Shown here in pieces: positions 50,420 to 58,499 of a stretch of 64,000 bases of DNA. Position 1 is the first letter of the stretch. Every line of letters begins with the position of its first letter. Where the stretch lies: contig JAHJDP010000084.1 of assembly GCA_018831195.1 (NCBI GenBank), positions 62,001-126,000 on the forward strand, read 5' to 3'. This stretch comes from Candidatus Eisenbacteria bacterium. GTDB taxonomy: Bacteria; Eisenbacteria; RBG-16-71-46; CAIMUX01; JAHJDP01. Both the position numbers and the translations under genes were made by a program. The notes below the pieces were generated by a model. It did no database searches. It was given only the letters and a program-made list of their open reading frames with translations, and was not told the origin of the DNA.

Positions 50420-50458
50420 ACAATCCGGATTGTATACACAGTGGACCTCCATCGCCAA
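50420..50458 (-). promoter_or_regulatory. gdhA sigma-70 promoter with palindrome at the start site
   Basis: On the minus strand TTGGCG (50458-50453), a 16-base spacer and TATACA (50436-50431) form a plausible promoter. The 14-bp perfect palindrome ACAATCCGGATTGT (50433-50420) overlaps the -10 edge and the predicted start site, a classic repressor position. A second palindrome, CTTCGCGAAG (50406-50415), lies in the untranslated leader. Confidence 0.55.
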
Positions 50459-50541
50459 GATGCATTTTATTAGATCTTTGAACTTATATCTTCGCTGGGG
50501 ATCGGGAAAGGCAGAGGGCAGAATGAAGAAGACGGACAATG

Positions 50542-50570
50542 TAACTCTTTGTAATTGTTAGAGTTATAAT
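50542..50570 (+). promoter_or_regulatory. Possible regulated promoter: dyad plus TATAAT box
   Basis: TAACTCT (50542-50548) and AGAGTTA (50560-50566) are inverted arms, and TATAAT spans 50565-50570. A consensus -35 is lacking where expected (about 50542), and the dyad sits there instead, as for an activator- or repressor-controlled promoter. It would transcribe the small ORF at 50610 and the desulfurase gene. Confidence 0.35.
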
Positions 50571-50609
50571 CGTCGAATCGATAAGATGCAGTAGAGAAGG
50601 AGGCATTTT

Positions 50610-50687
50610 ATGCGCAAGCCCGGCCCACCGCCCGATGGGAAGAATCCATTGGACCCCTCTGTTGCCCGGTCAGGGCATCCACGCTAG
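50610..50687 (+). CDS. Possible 25-residue leader peptide ORF
   Basis: ATG 50610 lies seven bases after GAAGGAGG and encodes 25 residues, beginning MRKPGPPPDGKNPLDPS and ending in GHPR, before TAG at 50685-50687. It is rich in Pro and Arg and precedes the desulfurase start by 170 bases. The strong ribosome site and upstream -10 box support translation. It may be a leader peptide or a chance or decayed ORF; nothing known matches. Confidence 0.3.
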   Translation: MRKPGPPPDGKNPLDPSVARSGHPR

Positions 50688-50857
50688 AATCAGATCCAGA
50701 TTTGAAAATCCCGGCAGTCTCCCGGATTTTATCAGAAGCGAACCGGATGGTCCCCGCCGCGCAGAGAGAAAATGAGCGTATCTTATCTTATGGTCTTCTG
50801 TCTGCTTTTGGATTTCACTCCTCGAGAATGCTCGGAAAAAGAAAAATGGAGCGCGGA

Positions 50858-52003
50858 ATGAGTCTCTATTTGGATAATGCGGCGACATCCTGGCCGAAAC
50901 CCCCCGGGGTCATTCAGGCCATGGTGCGGTTTATGGAGGATATCGGCGCCAACCCAGGCCGAGCAGGGCACCGCCGGGCCATTGAGGCGGGACGCATCGT
51001 CAATGCGGCCAGAGAGGTGCTGGCTGAATTCTTTGGCGCCAAGGATCCACTGCGTGTCGTCTTCGGTTCCAACGGAACGGAAGCCCTGAATCTGGCCATC
51101 TGCGGATTGTTAAACCCGGGTGACCATGTCATCACCAGTTCCGTGGAGCACAACTCGGTCATGCGGCCTCTCCGGGCGCTGGGCGGCGTCACAGTCGATG
51201 TCGTTCAATGCGCGCCCGACGGCACATTGGATCCGCAGGATGTTGAAAGAGCCATCCGTCCTGAAACGCGATTAATTATTCTAAATCACGCCTCAAATGT
51301 CATGGGAACGGTTCTTCCTGTCGCAGAGGTCGGTGGGATCGCCCGGCGGCATGATCTCCTCTTTCTTCTCGATTCCGCCGCGGGCGCGGGAACCCTGCCG
51401 ATCAATATGGAAACCGACGCCATTGATCTTCTGGCCTTCACCGGACACAAATCGCTTCTCGGCCCGATGGGAACCGGAGGATTGGTGTTGGGTGACCGGG
51501 TGGATGTCAGGCGCATGCAACCGATTAAAAGGGGCGGAACCGGCAGCCTATCGGAAAAGGAGATCCAGCCGGAATTCGTCCCGGATATTTTCGAAAGCGG
51601 AACGTTGAATGTCGGGGGCCTGGCCGGTCTCGAGGCGGGTGTTCGCTGGATCATGGAGCGGGGCCTTTCTTCACTGCGGGAAGGCACGCGATCGATTGTG
51701 CAGAAATTCATCGACGGGCTCTGCTCGATACCCGCTGTGACGGTCTACGGGACACGCGACGCCGCCCGGCAATCATCCGCCATATCCTTTAACATTTTAG
51801 GCAAGCCCTGTTCAGAGGTGGGACTGCGCCTTGATGAGGAATTTGGGATCTGTTGCCGCGTGGGGCTGCATTGCTCCCCTGCGGCGCACCGGACAATCGG
51901 CACCTTTCCAGAGGGTGCCGTGCGTTTTGCGCCCAGCCACTTTACGACCGAAGAAGAAGTGGGCGCCGCATTGAAGGCTGTCGAGCGATTGGCGCAGGAA
52001 TGA
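50858..52003 (+). CDS. Cysteine desulfurase-family aminotransferase (EF2568-like, selenium-associated)
   Basis: The preferred start ATG 50858 (GGAGCGCGG upstream) gives MSLYLDNAATSWPKPPGV, the usual N-terminus of this family, and 381 residues; the open frame back to 50702 is not expected. Features are SSVEHNSVMRP, LNHASNVMGT, LLDSAAGAGT and the PLP lysine in FTGHKSLLGPMGTGGL. A C-terminal CCRVGLHCSPAAH holds the likely catalytic cysteine in RVGLHC. The DNAATSWPKP subgroup (cysteine desulfurase family protein, EF2568 type) is reported beside orphan SelD and selenium-dependent Mo-hydroxylases, where it probably mobilises S or Se. The DUF3343 partner follows 51 bases later. Confidence 0.88.
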   Translation: MSLYLDNAATSWPKPPGVIQAMVRFMEDIGANPGRAGHRRAIEAGRIVNAAREVLAEFFGAKDPLRVVFGSNGTEALNLAICGLLNPGDHVITSSVEHNSVMRPLRALGGVTVDVVQCAPDGTLDPQDVERAIRPETRLIILNHASNVMGTVLPVAEVGGIARRHDLLFLLDSAAGAGTLPINMETDAIDLLAFTGHKSLLGPMGTGGLVLGDRVDVRRMQPIKRGGTGSLSEKEIQPEFVPDIFESGTLNVGGLAGLEAGVRWIMERGLSSLREGTRSIVQKFIDGLCSIPAVTVYGTRDAARQSSAISFNILGKPCSEVGLRLDEEFGICCRVGLHCSPAAHRTIGTFPEGAVRFAPSHFTTEEEVGAALKAVERLAQE

Positions 52004-52054
52004 CATTGAACGGTTGCGGTGTCGGAAGGATTAGAGGAAGAGAGCGCGGAACTC

Positions 52055-52288
52055 ATGACGGATGCTGATTATGCGGTCGTTCTTTTTCACTCCAGCAGCC
52101 ATGCGCTGCGAGCCGAAAAATTCCTTGTAGAAGCTGGATTTATCTGCAAATTGATTCCCGTGCCGCGCCAGCTCAGTTCCGACTGCGGTGTTTGTCTCAG
52201 AATACCCGGGCGAGAGAGTGAATCGGTTCGTGAGACACTCGAAAAATTAAATGTTGAATATGCGGACCTCTGCGCTATCGAATCTTAA
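52055..52288 (+). CDS. DUF3343 putative Se/S carrier-like protein
   Basis: ATG 52055 gives 77 residues; the frame is open from GTG 52019. It has YAVVLFHSSSHALRAEKFL, IPVPRQLSSDCGVCLRI and a C-terminal EYADLCAIE, the DUF3343 pattern with a conserved Cys in SSDCGxC that could carry a persulfide or selenide. The family is a regular neighbour of the EF2568-type desulfurase, with which it is probably cotranscribed here. Its 3' end overlaps the convergent endonuclease-like gene by 14 bases. Confidence 0.85.
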   Translation: MTDADYAVVLFHSSSHALRAEKFLVEAGFICKLIPVPRQLSSDCGVCLRIPGRESESVRETLEKLNVEYADLCAIES

Positions 52289-53570
52289 TCCACAGTTTTG
52301 ATGTGTGCCTGGAGCCTTGCTGGAGATCAATGAAGTAGGCGCCTGATGGGAGGTTTCCGCCGGAATGATCGGTTCCATCCCAGCCCACCGAATAGTGACC
52401 GGGTCTTTGGAATTCATCAACGAGTGTTTTAAGGCAACGGCCGGATGGCGCGATGATGCGCAGCTTAATCCTTGATAAACTCGTCAAATTGTATTCAACG
52501 GTGGCCTTCTCCCCGCGCATCGGATTGGGACGCATTTGAAGTGTGTTGGAGGAAATGACCGGCGGGTCCGGGGGTTCGATACCGGAAGTTGTCCGGGAAA
52601 AATCGATTGATAGGGCATAATGATCCGAAGCGATATGGCCCAGGCTGTCATTCACCGTTTCAGCCGCTTCCAGATTCCACATTCCGCCCGGTGATTTGAG
52701 GATGAAATCGACCCTCTGCACGGGCCATAACCCGTAGAACCCCTCCGTGCCCTGGGTGTACCCCAATTCCAGCGGATGCAATGTGCGGAAGGCGTCTTCG
52801 TAGCCCAAGTTTAACAACGCTTCCATCGGCTCCCAGCCCTTGATTTCCGGCGGCTGGGCGCCCCAATCATACCAGGGCGGCGTCGGGCTCCCGGGTTCGG
52901 TATCGACCGGGGAATAGCTGTTAAAATCTCCGCCGATCCAAATCGTTTCGCCGGCGGGGATTGATTCAAGGATGGAAACAAGGGCCCGGCTTTCCGTCTC
53001 GCGATCCAGCCGGTTATCGCCGGGTTTAAAATGGACGCCGATCAGGTGAACTGTCTCATTATATATTTCAATAGTGGCATGGATAAAGACATGGTAGATG
53101 GGGATGACTTCCTCTCCCGTATCGACCACGTTATAGAATTCGAAATCGTTGATCGGAAACCGGCTTAGAACGGCGACATGGAATCCCGATCCGGCGGTTC
53201 CGATCCGTCCTTCATAAGGAAGCTGATCTGGAAACGCCGTGTTGAGTGAATCAACAACGGCGGCGAGGACGCCGTCCTCCTGCTCCGTCCAGCCGACGGC
53301 TTCTTCAATCAGCAGGATGTCGGGGTTGCGGCTCTTGATGACTCCCAGCCACTCATAATTCCGGCCTTCAACAGGATCGTGATCAAAGCCGCCCCAATAA
53401 ATGTTATAGGTCATAAGCCTGAAGGAATGGATTGTTGCGGATGAAGGGATGGAGAGAGCCATAAGAACGAATGCAAGCAGCAAGATCATGTAAAAGGATG
53501 GAATGCCGGAGAACCCGGCCGTGTTGCGGGTCGGCGGTGGAAGCGAATGTGGTTTTTTAAACAATGTCAT
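52275..53570 (-). CDS. Secreted endonuclease/exonuclease/phosphatase-family protein with FlgD-like sorting module
   Basis: A 431-residue exported protein: the signal peptide (FYMILLLAFVLMALSIPSSA) is followed by an EEP-fold hydrolase with MTYNIYWGG, DILLIEEAVGW, HLIGVHFKPGDN, WIGGDFNSYSP and ASDHYALSIDF, which together supply the catalytic Asn, Glu, Asp and His residues. The last 80 residues form a FlgD-like/type-IX-style module: MRPNPMRG, CLKTLVDEFQRPG, WDGTDHSGGNLPSGAYFI and a basic end. It may cleave nucleic acid or phosphodiesters outside the cell. It lies nine bases after the next gene upstream on the same strand and is probably its operon partner. Confidence 0.87.
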   Translation of the reverse strand: MTLFKKPHSLPPPTRNTAGFSGIPSFYMILLLAFVLMALSIPSSATIHSFRLMTYNIYWGGFDHDPVEGRNYEWLGVIKSRNPDILLIEEAVGWTEQEDGVLAAVVDSLNTAFPDQLPYEGRIGTAGSGFHVAVLSRFPINDFEFYNVVDTGEEVIPIYHVFIHATIEIYNETVHLIGVHFKPGDNRLDRETESRALVSILESIPAGETIWIGGDFNSYSPVDTEPGSPTPPWYDWGAQPPEIKGWEPMEALLNLGYEDAFRTLHPLELGYTQGTEGFYGLWPVQRVDFILKSPGGMWNLEAAETVNDSLGHIASDHYALSIDFSRTTSGIEPPDPPVISSNTLQMRPNPMRGEKATVEYNLTSLSRIKLRIIAPSGRCLKTLVDEFQRPGHYSVGWDGTDHSGGNLPSGAYFIDLQQGSRHTSKLWIKIR

Positions 53571-53579
53571 AAATAATTA

Positions 53580-55844
53580 TCAACGCAGGATGAGCACCGG
53601 GGCGACCGTTTGCTTACCCGTTACATCATCCATAGAGGACAAGACGCGGATCCAATAGTGGCCGCTGGGTACAAGGCGCCCTGCTTCATCGCGCCCATCC
53701 CAGATGAACAAGTTGGTGCCAGTTCTATGGATGGACGATCCGGAGGCTCCTTGATTGTGATTCGTGGCGATCCGGCGTCCCAGGACGTTGACGACTTCAA
53801 TGCGCGTTGGTTCGGCATTTGGAGGAAGCAGGCGGAACCAGACTTGATCATTGGCGGGATTCGGCCATACTTTCAAATGTGTTCGAACAGGTAATTCGAT
53901 CGCATCGTCATCGGTCTCATCATCCACTTCAGCGGGTGTAGCTATCATGATAATCTTCACTGTATCCTGAATGGAATAGGTCTGGTTATTACCGCGGTCG
54001 ATGGCGACGACACGAACCCAGAGAGGGTATCCCGGCATCGAGTTGATTCTGATCTCTTGTTCCGTCTCCATTGTCGGAAGCATGGGAAAGGCTTTCTCAA
54101 AAAGGCTGTCCGAAGCGACTTCGACACGATAGGTGATCTGGTCAAAGGGTTCGAAATCGGTACTCTCTTCCCATTTGAAGAGTTGGGGGTAATTTGTCCA
54201 AAGGGTGTCTCCCTCGACCGGCTTTAATAGATTGAAGGGCTCCGAAGGGATAACAAAAGGCTCCCGATAGTACTCACGGCCAAGCTCCAGCTGTTGCAAA
54301 ACGTGAAATCGATCGGAGGGGTTCGCCCAATTGTCCCGAGTGTCCACAAATGTTTCAATATCGTTGATCCAATCGAGGAAATGGGCGGCACTTTCACGGC
54401 TGCGCACAGGTATTGTATCCAATTCCACATAGACCGCTCCCGTGTGCGCGAAAAGATTGGGTGCCGCCGCATGCCGCAGAGAGGTCACGCCATCGACGCG
54501 CAGGGCGAGCCATGAGCTTTCCTGAAGCGGAATTTGAACTGTCGTGTCGACGATTGTTTCCCCGAAGTGCGTCTCAACCGGGATCTCGACTTCTATGTCG
54601 CCGTTTCGAATGATACGAACGAATTGGATCGGCAGGATTGATTCGACCCGCAGGCTGACATCGACCAGTGTGTCGGGATGGCAGAGTTTCAGCTCACCGC
54701 CGGAACCCACGCCGTTGACAGAGAATTCGGGGATGAGGGGGTAGTTGGTGACAAAGGATCTTCCCTGTTTCAGCGCGCTGACCCATTTCGACGGATCGTG
54801 ATCTTCCGGGGGAACCTCCCTGACATAAACCTTGTAACCGCCGATCGGGTAACTCCAGTACATATTCGTGACGCCATCCGTTCCGGCGGAGGGCGGTACC
54901 TTCAAGCCGCAGTTCAGAAGATGATACCAATCATCAAGGTAAACGAAGGGATCATTGGAATAGGCGGCGATATCCAAATGGTCGAGATGTCCCAATGCGG
55001 CCATGACCGGAAGCTCGCGTCCCAGGCCATTTGTCGGCCACCCGCCGGTATCATCGAAGAAACCCGAGCCGTTGTGGGGATGAAGAAGACCCATCGATTC
55101 GTCCCACTGAGGATCCCATTGCTCATGGATATCTTCCAAGGTTGGAAAAGCCGGTTCGGGCAGCCAGCAACAGGAGACGCCAAAGATCTCCTTGAGACCC
55201 AGTAACGCCACATGGCCCAAGGCATTGTTTCTGTACTCGACGGTAAAATAAATTGAAGCTTCGGGGGTGCTGACCGCGTGTTCTGTTCCGGTGAACTGGT
55301 ATTCCTGATCAAGACACCATGTTTGCTGTAGATCTTCGCAGTGGGCGATGAAGTGCAATTCCTCGGGAGAGACGTCATAATCAAGTGGAGGATGCTTGAC
55401 ATGGGTTTGTATATCGCCCGAGAACCATCCCTGGCTGCGCATATCGAAGATCTTTTCTAATGATATGACAAAGCTGGTATCAGATTGTACATTCGGCACG
55501 ATCTGCATCGGCCGCCACTCGAATCCACGTCCGACGACGATGTTGGTGGGGCCTTTGGGGACAAAGATTTCGAATGTTCCCTCTGTGTAAAAGTAGCCGC
55601 CCAGGGGGCCGTGAGCCATCAGTGTTGAATCAAAGACGCCTGGAAAGGCGTGGTTATGAGAATCAAGAACATGAACCCTCGCAGGGATTAATTCTCGGTT
55701 GGCGTCTTGAACCTGAACATAGACATAAACGGAATCGGCGGCATAAAGGATGGATGGCGGGAGAAGTGTCAGACATATTCCCAGCCACAAACAAAAGAAT
55801 GAAAATCGAGCAATCAGGTGCTTATCCAAAATGTCATACCTCAT
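53580..55844 (-). CDS. Secreted CehA/McbA-like (PHP-fold) metallohydrolase with FlgD-like sorting module
   Basis: A 754-residue protein with a signal peptide. Residues about 130-400 resemble CehA/McbA metal-dependent phosphoesterases: GWFSGDIQTHVKHP (usual GDxHxH start), an HP box in GLLHPHNGS, GLKVPPSAGTDGVT and a final LKQGRSFVTNYP. A Fn3-like region follows (FKWEESTDFEPFDQITYRVEV). The C-terminal ninety residues are a FlgD-like module with KVWPNPANDQVWF, VVNVLGRRIA and FIWDGRDEAGRLVPSGHY. It would act outside the cell on an unknown phosphorylated or ester substrate. A strong promoter precedes it and the EEP-family gene follows. Confidence 0.82.
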   Translation of the reverse strand: MRYDILDKHLIARFSFFCLWLGICLTLLPPSILYAADSVYVYVQVQDANRELIPARVHVLDSHNHAFPGVFDSTLMAHGPLGGYFYTEGTFEIFVPKGPTNIVVGRGFEWRPMQIVPNVQSDTSFVISLEKIFDMRSQGWFSGDIQTHVKHPPLDYDVSPEELHFIAHCEDLQQTWCLDQEYQFTGTEHAVSTPEASIYFTVEYRNNALGHVALLGLKEIFGVSCCWLPEPAFPTLEDIHEQWDPQWDESMGLLHPHNGSGFFDDTGGWPTNGLGRELPVMAALGHLDHLDIAAYSNDPFVYLDDWYHLLNCGLKVPPSAGTDGVTNMYWSYPIGGYKVYVREVPPEDHDPSKWVSALKQGRSFVTNYPLIPEFSVNGVGSGGELKLCHPDTLVDVSLRVESILPIQFVRIIRNGDIEVEIPVETHFGETIVDTTVQIPLQESSWLALRVDGVTSLRHAAAPNLFAHTGAVYVELDTIPVRSRESAAHFLDWINDIETFVDTRDNWANPSDRFHVLQQLELGREYYREPFVIPSEPFNLLKPVEGDTLWTNYPQLFKWEESTDFEPFDQITYRVEVASDSLFEKAFPMLPTMETEQEIRINSMPGYPLWVRVVAIDRGNNQTYSIQDTVKIIMIATPAEVDDETDDDAIELPVRTHLKVWPNPANDQVWFRLLPPNAEPTRIEVVNVLGRRIATNHNQGASGSSIHRTGTNLFIWDGRDEAGRLVPSGHYWIRVLSSMDDVTGKQTVAPVLILR

Positions 55845-55928
55845 TCTCGCGGCCCGATGTCATACCCCAGTTGCCATTCTATTCGCAGGAAATGTCGGTT
55901 GGCGCATACAGATCGCACACAGAAGATT

Positions 55929-55957
55929 AGTATACACTAAAATAGTAGCTTAGTCAA
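55929..55957 (-). promoter_or_regulatory. Strong sigma-70 promoter of the CehA-like/endonuclease operon
   Basis: On the minus strand TTGACT (55957-55952), 17 bases, then TATACT (55934-55929): each box differs from consensus at one position and the spacing is optimal. The start site would be near 55922, leaving a leader of about 78 bases before ATG 55844. Confidence 0.75.
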
Positions 55958-56005
55958 ATAGAGCGAACGGTTTACGGGTCAGCTGATGGGGCGGGGGTGG
56001 GGCTT

Positions 56006-57340
56006 TCAACCCAGGGATGGATCCTCTTTTATCACACAGACTTCCCGTCCGGCGCGGTGAAGCTTCGAAGCGGCCCATGCTGCCTTTCTTCCGGTTAGAG
56101 CGACCGGTCCCTCATCGGGGGGCGGGGTTTTCCCGGCATGAACCGGGGTATAATCTGATGGACTGGCCCCAAGAACCGGAATCATGGGGCATCCGGGTTC
56201 CCAATCGTTGATATCGATGAACTTCCAGGAAGTCAGTACCGAATGAATCAGATCGGGGGGGAGGGCCCCATGAGCATTGTTCAACTCCCACCGGCGGGCC
56301 GCAACCGCCACAGGGCCATCCGACAGGTCGCAGACCTCCTTCGCGCGGGCCGAGAGGTTGTGGGTCCCCACGAGCCGGGATCTATTGATAATTTCAATCT
56401 TTGAAAAACCGGAAAGGGGGCGGAGGATTGTTGTTGTACAATGACAGTCGATCGCGGCGAGGTGGGCTATCGTCTGGCTTGAGACCTGTCCCACCGATTC
56501 TCCCGTCACGAGAACGAGGTGCCCAAACGACTTTAACACCAGTTCGGCGACAGCGACCATAAACTGCTTCAAAACAACCTGCCGCAGGCTCGAATCGACA
56601 TACTTGAGCAGGGCTTCCTTGACCGGCTGGAAATCGATCCTGTGATAAAAGGACTGGTTTCCGTGTCCCCAGCGTTTGACCAACTCATAGGTCACGGCGG
56701 TGGCGTGCTCGCTTTGAGCGCAATCGAGGGAGAAGTGGAGAAAATCCATCGGTACACCGCGGCGCATGATCATCCAGGCGGCGACCGCTGAATCGAATCC
56801 GCCGGAAATCAGGGTCAAGGCGCGGCCTTGCACACCGAGGGGCAATCCGTCCGGGCCCTCCAGCGTTTCTTCCACCAGGGATGTTTGATCTCCCTGCACA
56901 TAGACTTGCACCGTCACCTGCGGATGGATCAGATCGACGCCGGCGGCATACGGAAAAAGATGGGATCCAATAAGACGCTCAGCATCAAGGGATGTCCATG
57001 CGTGCCCTCCCCGTCGACGAACGCGGACGGCGAAGGTTTTGCCCACGACACGGTCGCGGGACGCCTCTGCGACGGCTACAGACATCTCCTCAAGAGGGGC
57101 GTTACTGACAGGGCGGATTTTCTCAACGCGTTGAACCCCAAAGGTTTCGGATGCAATAAGCGCCGCCTGATCCAGATCCTCGCCCCTGATGACGATCCGG
57201 TTCCAGGTTCTGCTCAATTGGGCGCCCGGAGCCTCCTCACACAACCGCGATTTGAGATTTTCCGCCAAGATCCGGATGAATCGGTGCCGTGTTCGGGGGG
57301 ATTTAATATGAATCTCAGAGGACAGTGTCAGAAGAATCAT
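56006..57340 (-). CDS. thiI: tRNA 4-thiouridine synthetase ThiI (no rhodanese domain)
   Basis: A 444-residue protein with an N-terminal ferredoxin-like plus THUMP region (residues about 1-170) and a PP-loop ATP pyrophosphatase, LISGGFDSAVAAWMIMRRG (about 180). GESVGQVSSQT and a RPLSGFSKIEII segment complete the active-site region. It adenylates U8 of tRNA for sulfur insertion and can also feed thiazole synthesis. The C-terminal rhodanese domain of the E. coli enzyme is absent, so sulfur must arrive from a separate desulfurase. ATG 57340 has GGGAGAGG upstream. It is the last gene of an FmdB-DUF456-ThiI set. Confidence 0.92.
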   Translation of the reverse strand: MILLTLSSEIHIKSPRTRHRFIRILAENLKSRLCEEAPGAQLSRTWNRIVIRGEDLDQAALIASETFGVQRVEKIRPVSNAPLEEMSVAVAEASRDRVVGKTFAVRVRRRGGHAWTSLDAERLIGSHLFPYAAGVDLIHPQVTVQVYVQGDQTSLVEETLEGPDGLPLGVQGRALTLISGGFDSAVAAWMIMRRGVPMDFLHFSLDCAQSEHATAVTYELVKRWGHGNQSFYHRIDFQPVKEALLKYVDSSLRQVVLKQFMVAVAELVLKSFGHLVLVTGESVGQVSSQTIAHLAAIDCHCTTTILRPLSGFSKIEIINRSRLVGTHNLSARAKEVCDLSDGPVAVAARRWELNNAHGALPPDLIHSVLTSWKFIDINDWEPGCPMIPVLGASPSDYTPVHAGKTPPPDEGPVALTGRKAAWAASKLHRAGREVCVIKEDPSLG

Positions 57341-57361
57341 CGGTGCCGCGCCTCTCCCTGC

Positions 57362-57904
57362 CTAGTGAACCTGGATGACGATATAGATCACCATAGCGAG
57401 TCCGATGGCGATTTTAAATGAGGAGGCCATGACCTTTCCCACAAAGGCGCCCGCGCCGGCCCGGATCCCCTTCTCTTTGCCCGAGCCCCTTCCCAGTTCG
57501 AGAAGGATGGCGCCGATGGCGGTCCCGAGGAAGGAGCCGATGAGGGTGCCGACAATGGGTAGGGCGATGGTGCCCAGGGTGGCGCCGATCGCCCCCCCCA
57601 GAATCGCGCCGCCCCATCCGCCCAGGAAGGCCCCTGACATGCCCCAGCCCGTCGCGCCGTACTTCTTGGCCATGAGAGAAGACAGAAACGATTCCACGAT
57701 CTCGCCCACGATAACCCCAATGGTCATAATGAGTAACGCCAGCCAGCCGATCATTTGAAACTTGCTGATCAACGCCACGATCAGAGCGGCGCCGAGAATG
57801 ATGAAGTTTCCCGAGAGGCCGAGGGGGATGGCCAGGAGCCCGGCCAGCAGGATGAGATCAAGAAGGATCATCCCGGCGATTTTTGGAAGGAGAAGCCAAT
57901 TCAT
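57362..57904 (-). CDS. DUF456 membrane protein
   Basis: A 180-residue, very glycine- and alanine-rich integral membrane protein with about five hydrophobic segments, starting MNWLLLPKIAGMILLDLILL. The middle contains repeated small-residue helices (GGAILGGAIGATLGTIALPI, GTLIGSFLGTAIGAILLELG) typical of DUF456. Its function is unknown. It lies 21 bases upstream of thiI and 57 bases downstream of the FmdB gene on the same strand. Confidence 0.85.
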   Translation of the reverse strand: MNWLLLPKIAGMILLDLILLAGLLAIPLGLSGNFIILGAALIVALISKFQMIGWLALLIMTIGVIVGEIVESFLSSLMAKKYGATGWGMSGAFLGGWGGAILGGAIGATLGTIALPIVGTLIGSFLGTAIGAILLELGRGSGKEKGIRAGAGAFVGKVMASSFKIAIGLAMVIYIVIQVH

Positions 57905-57961
57905 GGGAGTTCGATCATTATCGAATCCGGCTTGCGTCTGCGACCGCAGACAGGATCAGCC

Positions 57962-58171
57962 TCATGAATACCGTTTCGAGTGGGCGCAGCTTGCCGGCGA
58001 CATCGGCGCTGCTCCGTTCTTGCCCTTTGAAATAGAGGGAGCCGAGATCTGCCGTTCAGAATCAAGGGCGCCGCAACGGGGGCACCGGATCGCATCATCA
58101 GACGTTGCAATGGGAACCATCTCTTCAAAGATGTTGTCGCACTTGCGGCATTTATAATCATAGAAGGGCAT
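57962..58171 (-). CDS. FmdB-family zinc-ribbon protein
   Basis: A 69-residue protein beginning MPFYDYKCRKCDNIFEE, the standard FmdB-type N-terminus, with a second CxxC pair in IRCPRCGALDSERQIS. This should bind one zinc ion. The tail is short and low in complexity. The family was named from a formamidase gene cluster and its members are putative regulators without a settled function. It is the first gene of the minus-strand set that ends with thiI. Confidence 0.9.
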   Translation of the reverse strand: MPFYDYKCRKCDNIFEEMVPIATSDDAIRCPRCGALDSERQISAPSISKGKNGAAPMSPASCAHSKRYS

Positions 58172-58499
58172 CCTGACAACTCCTTATACAAAAGACAAAG
58201 ATCATACAAAAACCGTCCAACGGAGACCGTCGTACAGAAACAGGGGCCCGGCATTCCCCAGGGAAGGGGCCGTTTTTTGGCGGCCCCAGCAGTTCATTAT
58301 ACCTTTGCGAGGGAAAAAGTTTCAAGGTAGATTCTGTTTACAGGGTGCTGCCCATACCTTCGGTCAGGACTTCATGATACGATATCCGTGCTTGGTAACT
58401 CTATGGACGATACCAAGTCGCGAATTTGGCTACAGGCCGGACTTTCGGTTCGGCCTGGGATTCGGTTGCCGCCTTGGCTGCCATGAAATGGAGCTTTTT
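58172..58499. other. Divergent intergenic region between the FmdB and FG-GAP genes
   Basis: About 330 bases. It contains an inverted repeat GGGGCCG / CGGCCCC (58266-58272 and 58281-58287) around a T6GG spacer, followed by TTCATTATACCTTT, which could supply a -10 box for the rightward gene. The frame of the FG-GAP gene is open back to 58305 but without a ribosome site. No other gene is seen. Confidence 0.5.
58266..58287. repeat. Inverted repeat upstream of the FG-GAP protein gene
   Basis: Perfect 7-bp arms GGGGCCG and CGGCCCC are separated by TTTTTTGG. This could be an operator, or a hairpin in the leader; it lies about 10 bases before a TATACC box. Confidence 0.4.

Larger units (their letters stand above)
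50377..50857. other. Divergent intergenic region between gdhA and the cysteine desulfurase-like gene
   Basis: About 480 bases. The left end is the gdhA promoter and palindromes. Near 50542-50570 an inverted repeat (TAACTCT / AGAGTTA) overlaps the -35 position of a perfect TATAAT box (50565-50570) reading rightward. Then follow a strong ribosome site and the 25-codon ORF at 50610. The frame upstream of the desulfurase is open to 50702 but has no ribosome site. Confidence 0.5.
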
